Shown here in pieces: positions 14,892 through 23,203 of a stretch of DNA of 64,000 nucleotides. A program made the position numbers and the translations under genes. This stretch comes from Streptomyces venezuelae (GTDB taxonomy: Bacteria > Actinomycetota > Actinomycetes > Streptomycetales > Streptomycetaceae), in contig NZ_CP029190.1 in NCBI RefSeq assembly GCF_008642295.1, positions 5,563,501-5,627,500 on the forward strand, in the 5' to 3' direction. The notes beneath the pieces were generated by a model. It saw only the letters and a list, made by a program, of their open reading frames with translations. It was not told the DNA's origin and made no database searches. Numbering within the stretch: the first letter of the stretch is position 1; each line of letters starts with the position of its first letter.

Positions 14892-16036
14892 CAGCGGCGG
14901 CCCTTCGGAAGGCCGAGCAGCCGCTCGGCGATGATGTCGCGCTGGATCTCGTTGGTCCCCGCGTAGATCGGCCCGGCCAGGGAGAAGAGCCACGGCTCGG
15001 CCCACTCCCCGTCCGCCCGCTCGGCCTCCGGGCCGAGCAGGTCCAGGGCGGTCTCGTGGAGCGCGATGTCGTACTCCGACCAGAACACCTTGTTCAGGCT
15101 GGACTCCGCACCGATCACCTCGCCCGCTGCGAACCGGGCGGCGTTGGCCCAGGTGAACAGCTCGTACGCGCGGGCCCCGGCCACCGCGTCGGCCACCCGG
15201 TCGCGCAGTGCGGTGTCGGCGGGGTCGGCCGTGGACCGCCAGAGCGCGGCCAGCCGTTCCGCCGCCGCCAGGAACCGGCCGGGGGAGCGCAGGGTCAGTC
15301 CGCGTTCGTTGCCGGTGGTGGACATGGCGATCCGCCAGCCCTGGCCCGGTTCCCCGATCACGTCCTCGTCCGGGACGAACACCTCGTCGAGGAAGAGCTC
15401 GGCGAAGGCCGGCTTGCCGTCGAGGCGGCCGATGGGCCGGACCGCCACCCCGGGCGCCCGCAGGTCGAACATCAGGTAGGTGAGCCCCTGGTGCGGCCGG
15501 GCCGCCCCGGGGTCGGTGCGGAAGATCCCGAAGGCGCGGTCGGCGAAGGCGGCCCGGGACGACCAGGTCTTCTGCCCGGACAGCAGCCAGCCGCCCTCGG
15601 TCCGTACCGCCTTCGAGGTCAGGGAGGCGAGGTCGGAGCCGGCCTCCGGTTCCGACCACGCCTGGGCCCAGACGACCTCGCCGCTTGCCATGGACGGCAG
15701 CACCCGGGCCCGCTGCTCCGGGGTGCCGTGGTCGAAGAGGGTCGGGGCCAGCAGGTTGATGCCGTTCTGGGAGACCCGGCCGGGGGCCCCGGCCGCGTAG
15801 TACTCCTCCTCGAACAGCAGCCAGCCGAAGATGTCGGCGCCCCGGCCGCCGTACTCGGCCGGCCAGGACACCACCGACCAGCGGCCGGCGTACAGCTCCG
15901 CCTCCCACTCCCGGTGCGCCGCAAAGCCCTCCGCCGTCTCCAGCGAGGGCAGCGGGGCGGCCGGGACGTGCGCATGCAGCCAGTCCCGGGCCTCCGCCCG
16001 CAGGGCCTCGGCCGCCGGCGTGTGGGTCAGGTCCAT
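14891..16036 (-). CDS. acyl-CoA dehydrogenase, large subunit (steroid block)
   Basis: This 381-residue acyl-CoA dehydrogenase has WSVVSWPAEYGGRG, the FAD loop WAQAWSEPEAGSDLASL, QKTWSSRAAFADRAF and the C-terminal GPIYAGTNEIQRDIIAERLLGLPKG. The pairing with a smaller downstream subunit is the hallmark of actinobacterial heterotetrameric steroid dehydrogenases. The ATG at 16036 has a good ribosome site, and a KstR2-like operator starts 19 bp upstream. It diverges from ipdF, and the context points to oxidation of a CoA ester of the remaining steroid rings rather than an ordinary fatty acid. Confidence 0.88.
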   Translation of the reverse strand: MDLTHTPAAEALRAEARDWLHAHVPAAPLPSLETAEGFAAHREWEAELYAGRWSVVSWPAEYGGRGADIFGWLLFEEEYYAAGAPGRVSQNGINLLAPTLFDHGTPEQRARVLPSMASGEVVWAQAWSEPEAGSDLASLTSKAVRTEGGWLLSGQKTWSSRAAFADRAFGIFRTDPGAARPHQGLTYLMFDLRAPGVAVRPIGRLDGKPAFAELFLDEVFVPDEDVIGEPGQGWRIAMSTTGNERGLTLRSPGRFLAAAERLAALWRSTADPADTALRDRVADAVAGARAYELFTWANAARFAAGEVIGAESSLNKVFWSEYDIALHETALDLLGPEAERADGEWAEPWLFSLAGPIYAGTNEIQRDIIAERLLGLPKGRR

Positions 16037-16054
16037 CGGGTCCTCGCCTCCTTC

Positions 16055-16074
16055 CCTAACAAGTGTTTGGTAGG
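16055..16074. promoter_or_regulatory. KstR2-type operator between fadE and ipdF
   Basis: CCTAACAAGTGTTTGGTAGG is an imperfect palindrome in the 51-bp divergent gap. Its core AACAAGTGTTTGGT fits the remembered KstR2 consensus AnCAAGnnCTTGnT at all fixed positions but one. Sixteen bases recur with one change, in reverse orientation, at 27578-27593. It overlaps the likely promoters in both directions. Confidence 0.7.
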
Positions 16075-16087
16075 TTAACGTACCGCC

Positions 16088-16138
16088 ATGAGCAGCGTCG
16101 AGGAGTTCCTCGGCCTTCCCGAGGAGGTACGGGCGTGA
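16088..16138 (+). CDS. 16-codon leader-like ORF overlapping ipdF
   Basis: ATG at 16088 opens MSSVEEFLGLPEEVRA and stops at TGA 16136-16138, which overlaps the ipdF GTG (GTGA). The reading looks protein-like, not random. It has no strong ribosome site but begins only 14 bases after the operator, so a nearly leaderless transcript could translate it and couple to ipdF. It could also be the former N-terminus of IpdF lost by a frameshift. Unproven. Confidence 0.35.
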   Translation: MSSVEEFLGLPEEVRA

Positions 16139-16917
16139 ACGAGCCGGACTACGTCCCCGGGCACGGCCTGCTGCGCGACCGGTCGGCCGTCATCACCGCC
16201 GCGGCCGGTGCCGGCATCGGCGGCGCCACCGCCCGCCGCTTCCTGGAGGAGGGCGCCCGGATCGTCATCGGCGATGCGCACGCCCGCCGGCTGAAGGAGA
16301 CCGAGGAGGCCCTCGCCGCCGAGTTCGGCGCCGGCCAGGTCACCTCACTGCCGTGCGACGTGACCGACGAGCAGCAGGTCCAGGCGCTGTTCGCGCTGGC
16401 CGAACAGACCCACGGAGCCCTCGACATCGTGGTCAACAACGCCGGGCTCGGCGGCACCGCCGCCCTCGCCGACATGACCGACGAGCAGTGGTCCAAGGTC
16501 CTCGACGTCACCCTGAACGGCACCTTCCGCTGCACCCGGGCCGCCCTGCGCTCCTTCCGGCGGACCGGCTCCGGCGGGGTCATCGTCAACAACGCCTCGG
16601 TCATCGGCTGGCGGGCCCAGACCGGCCAGGCGCACTACGCCGCCGCCAAGGCCGGGGTGATGGCCCTCACCCGCTGCGCGGCCCTGGAAGCCGCCGAGTT
16701 CGGGGTCCGCGTGAACGCGGTCGCACCCAGCCTGGCGATGCACCCGCACCTGGTGAAGGTCACCAGCGCGGAACTGCTGGAGCAACTGACGGCCCGTGAG
16801 GCCTTCGGCCGGTACGCGGAACCCTGGGAGGTCGCCAACGTGATCGTCTTCCTCGCCAGCGGCTACTCCTCCTATATGACCGGCGAGACCGTCTCCGTCA
16901 GCAGCCAGCACGCCTAG
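16135..16917 (+). CDS. ipdF: IpdF-like short-chain dehydrogenase (5-OH-HIP pathway)
   Basis: This 260-residue SDR opens with SAVITAAAGAGIGGATARR, the unusual TAAAGxGIG cofactor motif I associate with IpdF (Rv3559c), and ends SSYMTGETVSVSSQHA, also IpdF-like. It has NNAG, the catalytic Ser in NNASVIG and the YAAAK motif. IpdF oxidises the 5-hydroxy group of the HIP-derived CoA ester during steroid ring C/D breakdown. GTG 16135 has a strong ribosome site (GAGGAGGT, 16121-16128). It is followed by kstR2 and fadA6 on the same strand. Its TAG stop lies within the terminal repeat of a MITE-like element. Confidence 0.82.
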   Translation: MNEPDYVPGHGLLRDRSAVITAAAGAGIGGATARRFLEEGARIVIGDAHARRLKETEEALAAEFGAGQVTSLPCDVTDEQQVQALFALAEQTHGALDIVVNNAGLGGTAALADMTDEQWSKVLDVTLNGTFRCTRAALRSFRRTGSGGVIVNNASVIGWRAQTGQAHYAAAKAGVMALTRCAALEAAEFGVRVNAVAPSLAMHPHLVKVTSAELLEQLTAREAFGRYAEPWEVANVIVFLASGYSSYMTGETVSVSSQHA

Positions 16918-17082
16918 TGCTGTGACCGGAAACGTTCACCGGCCCGCGGCGCCCGGCACGGCACCTCGCCGCGTTGTCGGGCCACGCAAGTACGTCCAGT
17001 ACGAGCCGTGGCCCTCCGCCTTGCGATGCACCGCACCGGACGCCGCGGGCCCACCGGCAAAAGCTCCCGGCCACAGCACTAG
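16914..17082. mobile_element. 169-bp MITE-like element with 16-bp terminal inverted repeats
   Basis: Left end CTAGTGCTGTGACCGG (16914-16929) and right end CCGGCCACAGCACTAG (17067-17082) are inverted repeats with one mismatch. There is no coding capacity. The interior contains a TTGTCGGGCCACGCAAGTAC segment that I recall from many Streptomyces intergenic repeats. CTAG at both ends may include a target duplication. The left end supplies, or exactly coincides with, the ipdF stop codon; the right end stops 12 bp before the kstR2 start, so it probably carries or alters that gene's promoter. Confidence 0.65.
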
Positions 17083-17094
17083 CACAATGGCCGG

Positions 17095-17709
17095 GTGCCA
17101 ACGAACAAGAAGAAGCCCCAGGTGACCGCCTCGCCCGAGCGGCGGCGGGAACTCCTCGACACCGCCGCCGAGGTGTTCGCCGCGCAGGGCTACAACGCCA
17201 CCACCGTCCGCAAGATCGCCGACGCGGCCGGCATGCTGGCCGGCAGTCTCTACTACCACTTCGATTCCAAGGAATCGATGCTGGACGAGATCCTCTCCGC
17301 CTTCCTGAACGAACTGTGGGAGGGCTACGACGCGGTGCTCGCCGCGGGGCTCGGCCCCAGGGAGACCATCGAGGCCCTCGTCACCGAGTCCTTCCGGGAG
17401 ATCGACCGGCACCGCGCCGCCGTTGCGATCTACCAGAAGGAATCCCGCACCCTGTCCTCGCAGCCCCGCTTCCACTACCTCTCGGACTCCCAGGTGAAGT
17501 TCGAGAAGGCATGGCTGGGAACGCTGGAGCGCGGGGTCGCCGCCAAGGTCTTCCGGGCCGACCTGGACATCCGCCTCACCTACCGCTTCGTGCGCGACAC
17601 GGTGTGGGTCGCGGCCTCCTGGTACCGGCCGGGCGGACAGCACAGCCCCGAGGAGATCGCCCGCCAGTACCTGTCGATGGTGCTGGACGGGATCGCCGTC
17701 CGTACGTAA
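17095..17709 (+). CDS. kstR2: KstR2-like TetR repressor of steroid ring degradation
   Basis: This 204-residue TetR protein has an N-terminal helix-turn-helix (AAEVFAAQGYNATTVRKIAD, then LAGSLYYHFDSKESMLDEIL) and a ligand domain with ESFREIDRHRAAVAIYQKE, FRFVRDTVWVAASWYRPGG-like and QYLSMVLDGIA. These blocks closely match KstR2 of Mycobacterium as I remember it; that protein releases DNA on binding HIP-CoA. Two KstR2-like operators occur in the window, at the divergent promoters of both steroid blocks. The GTG at 17095 follows a MITE-like element by 12 bp. Read from the gene itself the fold is certain; the ligand is inferred. Confidence 0.85.
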   Translation: MPTNKKKPQVTASPERRRELLDTAAEVFAAQGYNATTVRKIADAAGMLAGSLYYHFDSKESMLDEILSAFLNELWEGYDAVLAAGLGPRETIEALVTESFREIDRHRAAVAIYQKESRTLSSQPRFHYLSDSQVKFEKAWLGTLERGVAAKVFRADLDIRLTYRFVRDTVWVAASWYRPGGQHSPEEIARQYLSMVLDGIAVRT

Positions 17710-17729
17710 CCCGCGAAGGAGCAGTCGTC

Positions 17730-18887
17730 ATGCCCGAGGCCTACATCGTCGAAGCGGTCCGCACCCCCGTCGGCCGGCGCAAGGGGGGTCTGGCCGGGGT
17801 CCACCCGGCGGACCTCGGCGCGCACGTCCTGAAGGCGCTGGTCGAACGCTCGGGTGTGGACCCGGCCGCCGTCGAGGACGTGGTGTTCGGCTGCCTCGAC
17901 ACGGTGGGCCCGCAGGCCGGCGACATCGCGCGGACGGCATGGCTGGCGGCGGGACTGCCGGAGGAGGTGCCGGGGGTCACCGTCGACCGGCAGTGCGGCT
18001 CCTCGCAGCAGGCGGTCCACTTCGCGGCCCAGGGAGTCCTGTCCGGCACCCAGGACCTGGTGGTCGCGGGCGGCACCCAGAACATGACGATGATTCCGAT
18101 CGCCTTCGCCTCGCGGCAGGCCGCCGAGCCGCTGGGCCTCACGGAAGGCCCCTACCTGGGCTCGGAGGGCTGGCGGGCCCGGTACGGGGACGCCCCGGTC
18201 AACCAGTTCCACGGGGCGCAGCTGATCGCCGGGAAGTGGGGGATCTCGCGCACCGACATGGAGGAGTTCGCCCTCCGCTCCCACCGGCGGGCGGTCCGGG
18301 CCATCGACGAGGGCCGCTTCGACCGCGAGACGGTGCCGTGGGGCGAGGTGCGGGTGGACGAGGGGCCGCGCCGGGACACCACCCTGGAGAAGATGGCGGC
18401 CCTGGCGCCGGTGGTGGAGGGCGGCACCATCACGGCGGCGGTCTCCTCCCAGGTCTCGGACGGCGCCGCGGCCATGCTGCTGGCCTCGGAGCGGGCGGTC
18501 CGCGAACACGGCCTGACCCCGCGGGCCCGCATCCACCACCTGTCGGTGCGCGGCGAGGACCCGATCCGCATGCTGTCGGCACCGATACCGGCGACGGCGT
18601 ACGCGCTGAAGAAGACCGGCATGACCATCGGGGACATCGACCTGGTCGAGATCAACGAGGCCTTCGCCCCGGTGGTGCTGGCCTGGCTGAAGGAGACGGG
18701 CGCGGACCCGGAGAAGGTGAACGTGAACGGCGGCGCCATCGCCCTGGGCCATCCGCTGGGCGCGACCGGGGTGAAGCTGATGACCACGCTGCTGCACGAG
18801 CTGGAACGCACCGGCGGCCGGTACGGCCTCCAGACCATGTGCGAGGGCGGTGGCCAGGCCAACGTCACGATCATCGAGCGCCTCTAG
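17730..18887 (+). CDS. fadA6: FadA6-like thiolase of steroid ring degradation
   Basis: This 385-residue thiolase has the nucleophile Cys in DRQCGSSQQAVHFAAQ (about 86-100), the His motif NEAFAPVVLAWL and GGAIALGHPLGATG, and the second Cys in MCEGGGQANVTI. Its opening EAYIVEAVRTPVGRRKGGLAGVHPADLG matches FadA6 (Rv3556c), which cleaves a ring-derived beta-keto CoA ester in the HIP pathway. It begins 20 bp after kstR2 and is probably in the same transcript as ipdF and kstR2. It is the last steroid gene before the five-gene interruption. Confidence 0.87.
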   Translation: MPEAYIVEAVRTPVGRRKGGLAGVHPADLGAHVLKALVERSGVDPAAVEDVVFGCLDTVGPQAGDIARTAWLAAGLPEEVPGVTVDRQCGSSQQAVHFAAQGVLSGTQDLVVAGGTQNMTMIPIAFASRQAAEPLGLTEGPYLGSEGWRARYGDAPVNQFHGAQLIAGKWGISRTDMEEFALRSHRRAVRAIDEGRFDRETVPWGEVRVDEGPRRDTTLEKMAALAPVVEGGTITAAVSSQVSDGAAAMLLASERAVREHGLTPRARIHHLSVRGEDPIRMLSAPIPATAYALKKTGMTIGDIDLVEINEAFAPVVLAWLKETGADPEKVNVNGGAIALGHPLGATGVKLMTTLLHELERTGGRYGLQTMCEGGGQANVTIIERL

Positions 18888-19072
18888 GGACGCCGCGATG
18901 CCGAGTGTCACGCTGCGGGTGCCACGTGTTCCGACCGAGGTGTGCTAGCTTGGGTGCATTGCAGTTGTGGTACCCATGAACGTATGTGCGCCTGACGGGA
19001 ATGATCCTGCAGGCGCATTTTGTTTTCCGGCATCTCCGGATGGGGCCCTCACCTATTAATCAGGAGATTGCT

Positions 19073-19276
19073 ATGGCCAACGGCACCGTGAAGTGGTTCA
19101 ACTCGGAAAAGGGCTTCGGCTTCATCGAGCAGGAGGGTGGCGGCCCGGACGTGTTCGCCCACTACTCGAACATCGCCACCCAGGGCTTCCGTGAGCTCCA
19201 GGAGGGCCAGAAGGTGACCTTCGACGTCACGCAGGGCCAGAAGGGCCCGCAGGCCGAGAACATCCTGCCTGCCTGA
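19073..19276 (+). CDS. cold-shock domain protein
   Basis: This 67-residue protein has the whole CspA-type domain: [18 protein letters not shown] with RNP1 KGFGFI, and VFAHYSNI as RNP2. It binds single-stranded RNA and DNA and unfolds mRNA. ATG 19073 has a near-perfect ribosome site (CAGGAG). The 185-bp upstream region contains a T-rich CATTTTGTTTTCC leader resembling a cold-shock 5' untranslated region. A 15-bp perfect terminator follows, but the DEAD-box gene 57 bp further may be served by read-through, a common pairing for RNA remodelling. Confidence 0.93.
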   Translation: MANGTVKWFNSEKGFGFIEQEGGGPDVFAHYSNIATQGFRELQEGQKVTFDVTQGQKGPQAENILPA

Positions 19277-19289
19277 CACCCGTCGCAGG

Positions 19290-19324
19290 GCCGGGGTCCG
19301 CATCGCCATGATGCGGACCCCGGC
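19290..19324 (+). terminator. perfect 15-bp terminator hairpin after the cold-shock gene
   Basis: Arms 19290-19304 and 19310-19324 are perfectly complementary and enclose a five-base loop GCCAT. The stem is GC-rich and followed by TTGTCTGCTGTCTTG, a weak T-rich tail. It lies 13 bases after the stop codon. Confidence 0.85.
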
Positions 19325-19380
19325 TTGTCTGCTGTCTTGACTGACTGTTCCACCTGCCGGTTTCAGAAGGGCGTCCCCGC

Positions 19381-21102
19381 ATGACCAGCTCCAGCTCCAG
19401 CTCCGCACGTTCCGGCCGACGTCCCGTCCGGGGCCGCGGCGCTGACCAGGGACGTCCGAAGGCCGGCGCGGGCCGGTCGAAGGGCGCCAAGGGCGCCGCC
19501 GCGCAGCCCGCCCGGCCGCAGGAGTTCACGATGCCCGAGACGCTGACGCCCGGGCTGCCGCCCGTGGCCGCGTTCGAGGACCTCGACATGCCCGAGGCGC
19601 TCCTGAAGACCCTCGCCGAGCAGGGCGTCACCGCCCCGTTCCCGATCCAGGCCGCCACCCTCCCGAACTCCCTGGCCGGCCGTGACCTGCTCGGCCGCGG
19701 ACGCACCGGCTCCGGCAAGACCCTGGCCTTCGGCCTCGCCCTGCTGGCCCGTACGGCCGGCCGCCGGGCCGAGCCCAAGGCCCCGCTGGCCCTGGTGCTG
19801 GTCCCGACCCGCGAGCTCGCGCAGCAGGTCACGGACGCTCTGACCCCCTACGCCAACGGCCTGCGGCTGCGGATCACCACCGTGGTCGGCGGTATGTCGC
19901 TGAACCGGCAGGCGAGCGCCCTCAAGCGCGGCGCCGAGGTGCTGGTGGCCACGCCCGGCCGGCTGGCCGACCTGATCGACCGCGGCGACGTCACGCTGGA
20001 GCGGGTCTCGATCACGGTCCTGGACGAGGCCGACCAGATGACCGACATGGGCTTCCTGCCGCAGGTCACCAAGCTCCTGAAGCAGGTGGAGGAGGGCGGC
20101 CAGCGGCTGCTGTTCTCCGCGACCCTGGACAAGAACATCGACAAGCTCGTCAAGATGTTCCTGACCGACCCGGTCACGCACTCGGTCGACCCGTCGGCGG
20201 GCGCGGTGACCACCATGGAGCACCACGTCCTGTACGTGCTGGACGAGACCGACAAGAAGGCCGTCGCGACGAAGATAGCCGCGCGCGACGGCCGGGTGAT
20301 CCTCTTCCTGGACACCAAGCGGGCGGTGGACCGCATGGTCAAGAAGCTCCTGGCCAGCGGTGTACGGGCGTCCGGCCTGCACGGCGGCCGGTCGCAGCCG
20401 CAGCGCAACCGCACCCTGGACTGGTTCAAGACGGGCGAGGTCACCGCGCTGGTCGCCACCAATGTCGCGGCCCGCGGCATCCACATCGACGACCTGGACC
20501 TGGTCGTGAACGTGGACCCGCCCACCGACCACAAGGACTACCTGCACCGGGGCGGCCGGACCGCCCGGGCGGGCGAGTCGGGCAGCGTGGTCACCCTGGT
20601 CCTGCCGGAGCAGAAGCGCGAGATGACCCGGCTGATGTCGGACGCGGGAATCCGCCCGCGGACGGCCGCGATCAAGTCCTCGGACGAGGAGCTCACCCGT
20701 CTGACCGGGGCCCGGGAGCCCTCCGGCGTTCCGGTGGTCCTGGACGTCCCGCAGCCGACCCCGCCGAAGCAGCCGAAGGCCGGCGCCAGCCGGCCCTCCC
20801 GCCGCCGCGGCACGGGCCAGGCCGCCGCCGGCTCGGGCTCCGCCACCGGCTCCGGCCAGGCACGCCGCTCCGGCGCCGAGCAGGGCTCCGGCCAGGGCGG
20901 CAGCCGGTCCGGCTCGGGCCAGGGCGGCAGCCGGTCGGCCTCCGGCCAGGGCCGCCGCAGTGGTTCCGGCCAGGGCGGCGCGGACCGGGCCCGCCGCACC
21001 GGCGGCACCCAGGGCGGCAGCGCCTCCGGTGGCGCGGCCGGCGCCTCCGCGCGCAGCCGGATCGGCTCCGGCCGCCCCGCCCGCCGCAGCCCGGGCGCCT
21101 GA
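19381..21102 (+). CDS. DEAD-box RNA helicase
   Basis: This 573-residue protein has all the DEAD-box motifs: Q region FPIQAATLP, motif I GRTGSGKT, Ia PTRELAQQ, VATPGRL, motif II LDEADQM, motif III SATL, then VATNVAARGIHIDDL and motif VI HRGGRTARAGESG. The first 45 residues are basic and Ser/Gly/Ala-rich, and the last 110 are a disordered RNA-binding-like tail of Gly, Ser, Arg and Gln repeats (GQGGSRSGSGQGG). It unwinds RNA, probably for ribosome assembly or mRNA turnover in the cold, given the neighbouring Csp gene. Confidence 0.93.
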   Translation: MTSSSSSSARSGRRPVRGRGADQGRPKAGAGRSKGAKGAAAQPARPQEFTMPETLTPGLPPVAAFEDLDMPEALLKTLAEQGVTAPFPIQAATLPNSLAGRDLLGRGRTGSGKTLAFGLALLARTAGRRAEPKAPLALVLVPTRELAQQVTDALTPYANGLRLRITTVVGGMSLNRQASALKRGAEVLVATPGRLADLIDRGDVTLERVSITVLDEADQMTDMGFLPQVTKLLKQVEEGGQRLLFSATLDKNIDKLVKMFLTDPVTHSVDPSAGAVTTMEHHVLYVLDETDKKAVATKIAARDGRVILFLDTKRAVDRMVKKLLASGVRASGLHGGRSQPQRNRTLDWFKTGEVTALVATNVAARGIHIDDLDLVVNVDPPTDHKDYLHRGGRTARAGESGSVVTLVLPEQKREMTRLMSDAGIRPRTAAIKSSDEELTRLTGAREPSGVPVVLDVPQPTPPKQPKAGASRPSRRRGTGQAAAGSGSATGSGQARRSGAEQGSGQGGSRSGSGQGGSRSASGQGRRSGSGQGGADRARRTGGTQGGSASGGAAGASARSRIGSGRPARRSPGA

Positions 21103-21303
21103 CCGCTCCCGCCCGGCCCCGCCACGTACCCGACGGCCGCCGCCCCCGCCCGGGGCGGCGGCCGTTCGCGTACCCGCACACGTACCTGCGCACACTCGGC
21201 GGACCGGAAATATGATGGGCGCGGGCCCCACACACACCCAACCCGCCGGCGGAAGCAGAGGCACGCGGAAGCAGAGGCACATGGATATGGCTCGGAGCGG
21301 TCC

Positions 21304-22134
21304 GTGACCCGGCGCCGTGCCCCGGGCGCCGCCAGCGCCGAACTCCTCAGCACGCTCGGGCGGCTCACCGCCCAGGCGCGGGAGGGCGCGGAGCTGCACC
21401 ACGCCCGGCTGGAACTGGCCGAGGCCCTCCAGCGCGAGATGCTGCCCTCGGCCCTGCCGGTGGTGCCGGGGCTGCGCACCGCGGCCCGGTACGCGCCCGC
21501 CCGGGACGGCCTGGACATCGGCGGGGACTGGTACGACGGGTTCTGGCTCCCGGAGGGCGGGCTCGCCTTCTCCATCGGCGACGTCCAGGGACACGATGTG
21601 GAGGCAGCCGCCTTCATGGGGCAGGTCCGGATCGGCCTGCGCGCCGTGGCCGCCATCGTCACCGATCCGGGCGAGGTCCTGCGCACCGCCAATGACGTGC
21701 TGCTCTCGATGGAATCCCGGCTCTTCGCGACCTGCAGCCTGCTCCGCTTCCATCCGGAGACCTGGGAGATCGAGAGCGCGCGGGCCGGTCACGTGCCCAC
21801 GGTCTGGGCCACGGTCGACGGCCGGTACGGCATCTCCGAGGACGAGGGCGGGCTGCCCCTGGGCATGCTGCCCGGGTCGGGATACCCGGTGACCCGGCGC
21901 CGGCTGACCACGGCGGGAGCGGTGGTCCTGGTCACCGACGGGGTGGTCGAAGGGCCCGCCTTCCCGATCGAGGTGGGTCTGCAACGGGTGGTCCGGCTGG
22001 TCCGGGAGGCGGCCGGCGCCGATCCGGACGAGCTGGCCGCCGAGGTGATGAAGGTGGCCGATTCCACCGGCCACGCGGACGACGCCGCGGTGCTCGTCCT
22101 CCGCCACGACGCTCCGGGCCCGCCGTTCCGGTAG
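21304..22134 (+). CDS. SpoIIE-type PP2C phosphatase
   Basis: This 276-residue protein contains the PP2C/SpoIIE domain: ALQREMLPSALPVVPGL, RYAPARDGLDIGGDWYDGFWL with the metal Asp, GDVQGHDVEAA, LVTDGVVE and GHADDAAVLVLR. It has an N-terminal helical linker (about 1-50) but no GAF, PAS or kinase domain. Such phosphatases dephosphorylate anti-anti-sigma factors in Streptomyces stress and development pathways. The GTG at 21304 is used. The MASE1 protein gene follows 47 bp later and may give membrane-linked sensing. Confidence 0.9.
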   Translation: MTRRRAPGAASAELLSTLGRLTAQAREGAELHHARLELAEALQREMLPSALPVVPGLRTAARYAPARDGLDIGGDWYDGFWLPEGGLAFSIGDVQGHDVEAAAFMGQVRIGLRAVAAIVTDPGEVLRTANDVLLSMESRLFATCSLLRFHPETWEIESARAGHVPTVWATVDGRYGISEDEGGLPLGMLPGSGYPVTRRRLTTAGAVVLVTDGVVEGPAFPIEVGLQRVVRLVREAAGADPDELAAEVMKVADSTGHADDAAVLVLRHDAPGPPFR

Positions 22135-22181
22135 CGCGTGTCGCGCTCCGCCGGGCGCGCGGGCTGTTGTCTGATGCTGGG

Positions 22182-23132
22182 ATGCCCACCCAGGAATGGC
22201 GCCGCGTGCTCCCGACCCTCCTCGGGATCGTGGCCCTCGCCGTGGCCTACTACGGGACCGGGCGGCTGGGCCTGCACCACCAGGTGGTCGTCGACGGCGC
22301 CATGGTCACGCCCCTGTGGCCGCCCACCGGAGTCGCCCTGGCCTGTCTGCTCTGGATGGGGCTCCGGGTCTGGCCGGGGATCCCGCTGGGCACCTACCTG
22401 GCCATCGAGCGGATCAGCAGCTTCGACCTCGCCGACGCCCCGATCCTGGCCGGCAACACCCTCGCTCCGGTGGCCGGGTACCTGTTGCTGCGCGAGGCCG
22501 GCTTCCGTACCGAGATCGACCGGCTGCGGGACGGGGTGGCCCTGGTGTTCCTGGGCGGTCTGCTGCCGATACTGATCAGTTCGACCGTCGGGACCGCCAC
22601 CCTGGTGCTCACCGGCGACCTGCCGCTCTCCGAGTTCTGGCCGGTGTGGTCGGCCTGGTGGGCCGGGGACGCGATGGGCGTGCTGGTGGTGACCCCGCTG
22701 CTGCTCGTCCTGCGCCGCGCCCGGATGCCCCGGGACCCCTACCGGATGGCCGAGGCGGCGGTGCTGGCGGTCATCGCCGTCCCCGTCACCCTGTTCGCCA
22801 CCCGGACCTCCCTCTCCCTGCTGTTCCTCGTCTTCCCGCTGCTGATCTGGGCGGCCGTACGGTTCCAGCTCGCCGGGAGTGCGCCCTGCACCCTGCTGGT
22901 GTCGGTCCTGGCCATCGCGGCGGCCACCGACCGGGACGGGCCGTTCGCCGGCCAGACACTCCTGGCGATCATGGTCAACCTCCAGGCCCTCAACGGGGCG
23001 GCGGCCCTGACCGGACTGCTGCTCGCCGCGCTCGTCACCGAGCAGAACGGCATCCGTCTGAAGATCGAGCAGGTGTGCGAGGACCTGGCGGAGGTGGTGC
23101 AGCGGCTGAGCCCCGGGAAGCCGGCCGACTGA
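22182..23132 (+). CDS. MASE1-domain membrane protein
   Basis: This 316-residue protein is almost all membrane: about eight or nine helices including LLGIVALAVAYYGTGRLGL, TPLWPPTGVALACLLWMGLRVWPGI and LFLVFPLLIWAAVRF. LWPPTGVALA and GIPLGTYLA are typical of MASE1, an integral-membrane sensing module. A short cytoplasmic tail (KIEQVCEDLAEVVQRLSP) could interact with a partner, and no output domain is attached. The upstream PP2C phosphatase lacks a sensor, so the two may act together; this is inference. The ATG at 22182 (MPTQEW) is preferred to a TTG at 22167. Confidence 0.85.
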   Translation: MPTQEWRRVLPTLLGIVALAVAYYGTGRLGLHHQVVVDGAMVTPLWPPTGVALACLLWMGLRVWPGIPLGTYLAIERISSFDLADAPILAGNTLAPVAGYLLLREAGFRTEIDRLRDGVALVFLGGLLPILISSTVGTATLVLTGDLPLSEFWPVWSAWWAGDAMGVLVVTPLLLVLRRARMPRDPYRMAEAAVLAVIAVPVTLFATRTSLSLLFLVFPLLIWAAVRFQLAGSAPCTLLVSVLAIAAATDRDGPFAGQTLLAIMVNLQALNGAAALTGLLLAALVTEQNGIRLKIEQVCEDLAEVVQRLSPGKPAD

Positions 23133-23150
23133 CGGCCGGCCGGCCCCCGG

Positions 23151-23181
23151 GGGTGCGCCCGGTCACACCCCGGGCGCACCC
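23151..23181. terminator. 12-bp hairpin between convergent genes
   Basis: GGGTGCGCCCGG (23151-23162) and CCGGGCGCACCC (23170-23181) pair perfectly across a seven-base loop. It lies between the plus-strand MASE1 gene and the minus-strand phosphatase gene and so can terminate both. Confidence 0.75.
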
Positions 23182-23203
23182 TGCTCGCAGCCGGGTGCCG
23201 GGG

